The notes beneath the pieces were generated by a model. The model was given only the letters and a program-made list of their open reading frames with translations. It had not been told where the DNA came from and ran no database searches. The position numbers and the translations under genes are program-made. 64,000 nucleotides of DNA, taken from positions 186,001 through 250,000 of the forward strand of contig NZ_AUIJ01000002.1 in the NCBI RefSeq assembly GCF_000423645.1. Reading direction: 5' to 3'. Below are positions 63,642 through 64,000 of this stretch, one piece after another (the stretch's first letter is position 1; the number at the start of each line of letters is the position of its first letter). Source of the DNA: Sediminimonas qiaohouensis DSM 21189. Its GTDB lineage: Bacteria > Pseudomonadota > Alphaproteobacteria > Rhodobacterales > Rhodobacteraceae.

Positions 63642-64000
63642 ATGCAGGTCGTAATTCATCCGGGCGTCCATAAAACAGACGACGACCGGCTTATCAAATC
63701 GCTCCGTAAGAACAGTGAACTGTTCCAGGCCTCCGGTGTGGCGGTTCCAACGCCGTCCACGTATCGCCGCCTGATCAGGGACACCTTGCAGGCGATGGAG
63801 AACGGCCCGCCAGCCGAGGACGCGGCGCAGTTGATTTTCGATGCCATGTTGGACGACGAGCAACCCGAACGGGTCTTGCTGTCGAACGAGAACTTCTTTT
63901 GCGTCCCGAAACTGGCGATTTCAAGCGGGATACTCTATCCGAAAGCCGAACAGAAAATCGCACTGTTCACCGAGCTGTTCGACGAGGCCGACATCGAGCT
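63642..64000 (+). CDS. N-terminal part of a hypothetical protein, cut by the right edge
   Basis: ATG 63642 opens a frame that runs off the edge (119 residues seen). The start MQVVIHPGVHKTDDDRLIKSL is similar in layout to roseobacter proteins of the sulfotransferase-like group (VIHxGxHKT), but the P-loop residues GT are missing. The remainder has LQAMENGPPAEDAAQLIFDAML and LLSNENFFCVPKLAIS. It is divergent from the iron-type permease. No function can be given from the part in view. Confidence 0.7.
   Translation, partial: MQVVIHPGVHKTDDDRLIKSLRKNSELFQASGVAVPTPSTYRRLIRDTLQAMENGPPAEDAAQLIFDAMLDDEQPERVLLSNENFFCVPKLAISSGILYPKAEQKIALFTELFDEADIE

Overview
The window comes from a high-GC alphaproteobacterium, almost certainly a marine-type Rhodobacteraceae (roseobacter). 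The evidence is gene content and order: an iscR-nifS-sufB-sufC-sufD-Yip1-Yip1-sufS cluster, DUF2948 next to murA, a SufBCD-associated membrane gene between mfd and hemB, HemP, and Liv-type transporter clusters.

Bases 1-10,101 are the right end of an integrated prophage or phage-like element. A divergent early region is centred on a small XRE repressor (4849-5136). It is flanked by 17-bp dyad operators (ATCGACGTTTCTTCGAT and variants) that overlap a leftward promoter (about 4776) and a rightward promoter (about 5296). The leftward genes include a Cro/YdaS-like protein, several short proteins, a DUF6378 protein and a zinc-finger/Toprim primase, and run off the left edge. The rightward genes form a tightly overlapping series: a cytosine-methyltransferase-like protein, a GapR-family protein, an HNH endonuclease, several micro-proteins and a tyrosine integrase. 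The integrase abuts the 3' end of tRNA-Arg(CCG), the probable attachment site. No capsid or tail genes are in view.

Bases 10,200-30,000 are core chromosome. A methyltransferase resembling DsyB (DMSP synthesis) sits downstream of the suf operon. The iscR-suf operon has a clear promoter with a dyad operator. Then come an alpha/beta hydrolase, a GNAT protein, mfd, a membrane protein, hemB, a SYLF lipoprotein, DUF2948, murA and tRNA-Thr(GGT).

Bases 29,180-40,613 look like a catabolic island for an aromatic compound: hydrolase, Liv-type ABC importer, SphA-like outer-membrane protein, aryl-alcohol dehydrogenase and aryl-aldehyde dehydrogenase. They are transcribed leftward, away from a divergent XylR/DmpR-type regulator whose AAA+ domain has lost the GAFTGA loop.

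Bases 40,631-45,709 are a second catabolic island: an RpiR regulator, a C45 self-processing hydrolase and a polar amino-acid ABC importer, divergent from a BKACE (DUF849) enzyme, with a dyad operator between them. A small iron-type operon follows (an unknown 53-residue protein plus HemP, under a TGA-N9-TCA box).

Bases 46,300-64,000 hold a DsbD/ScsB thiol reductase, NnrU, 5-formyl-THF cyclo-ligase, an Rrf2 regulator with three cysteines, CbiX, a complete six-gene Mrp/Pha cation-proton antiporter with fused A and B subunits, a glycerate 2-kinase, a stress-like trio (site-2 protease with CBS domains, alpha/beta hydrolase, phosphoribosyltransferase), tRNA-Thr(TGT), an iron-type ABC permease and a gene cut by the right edge.
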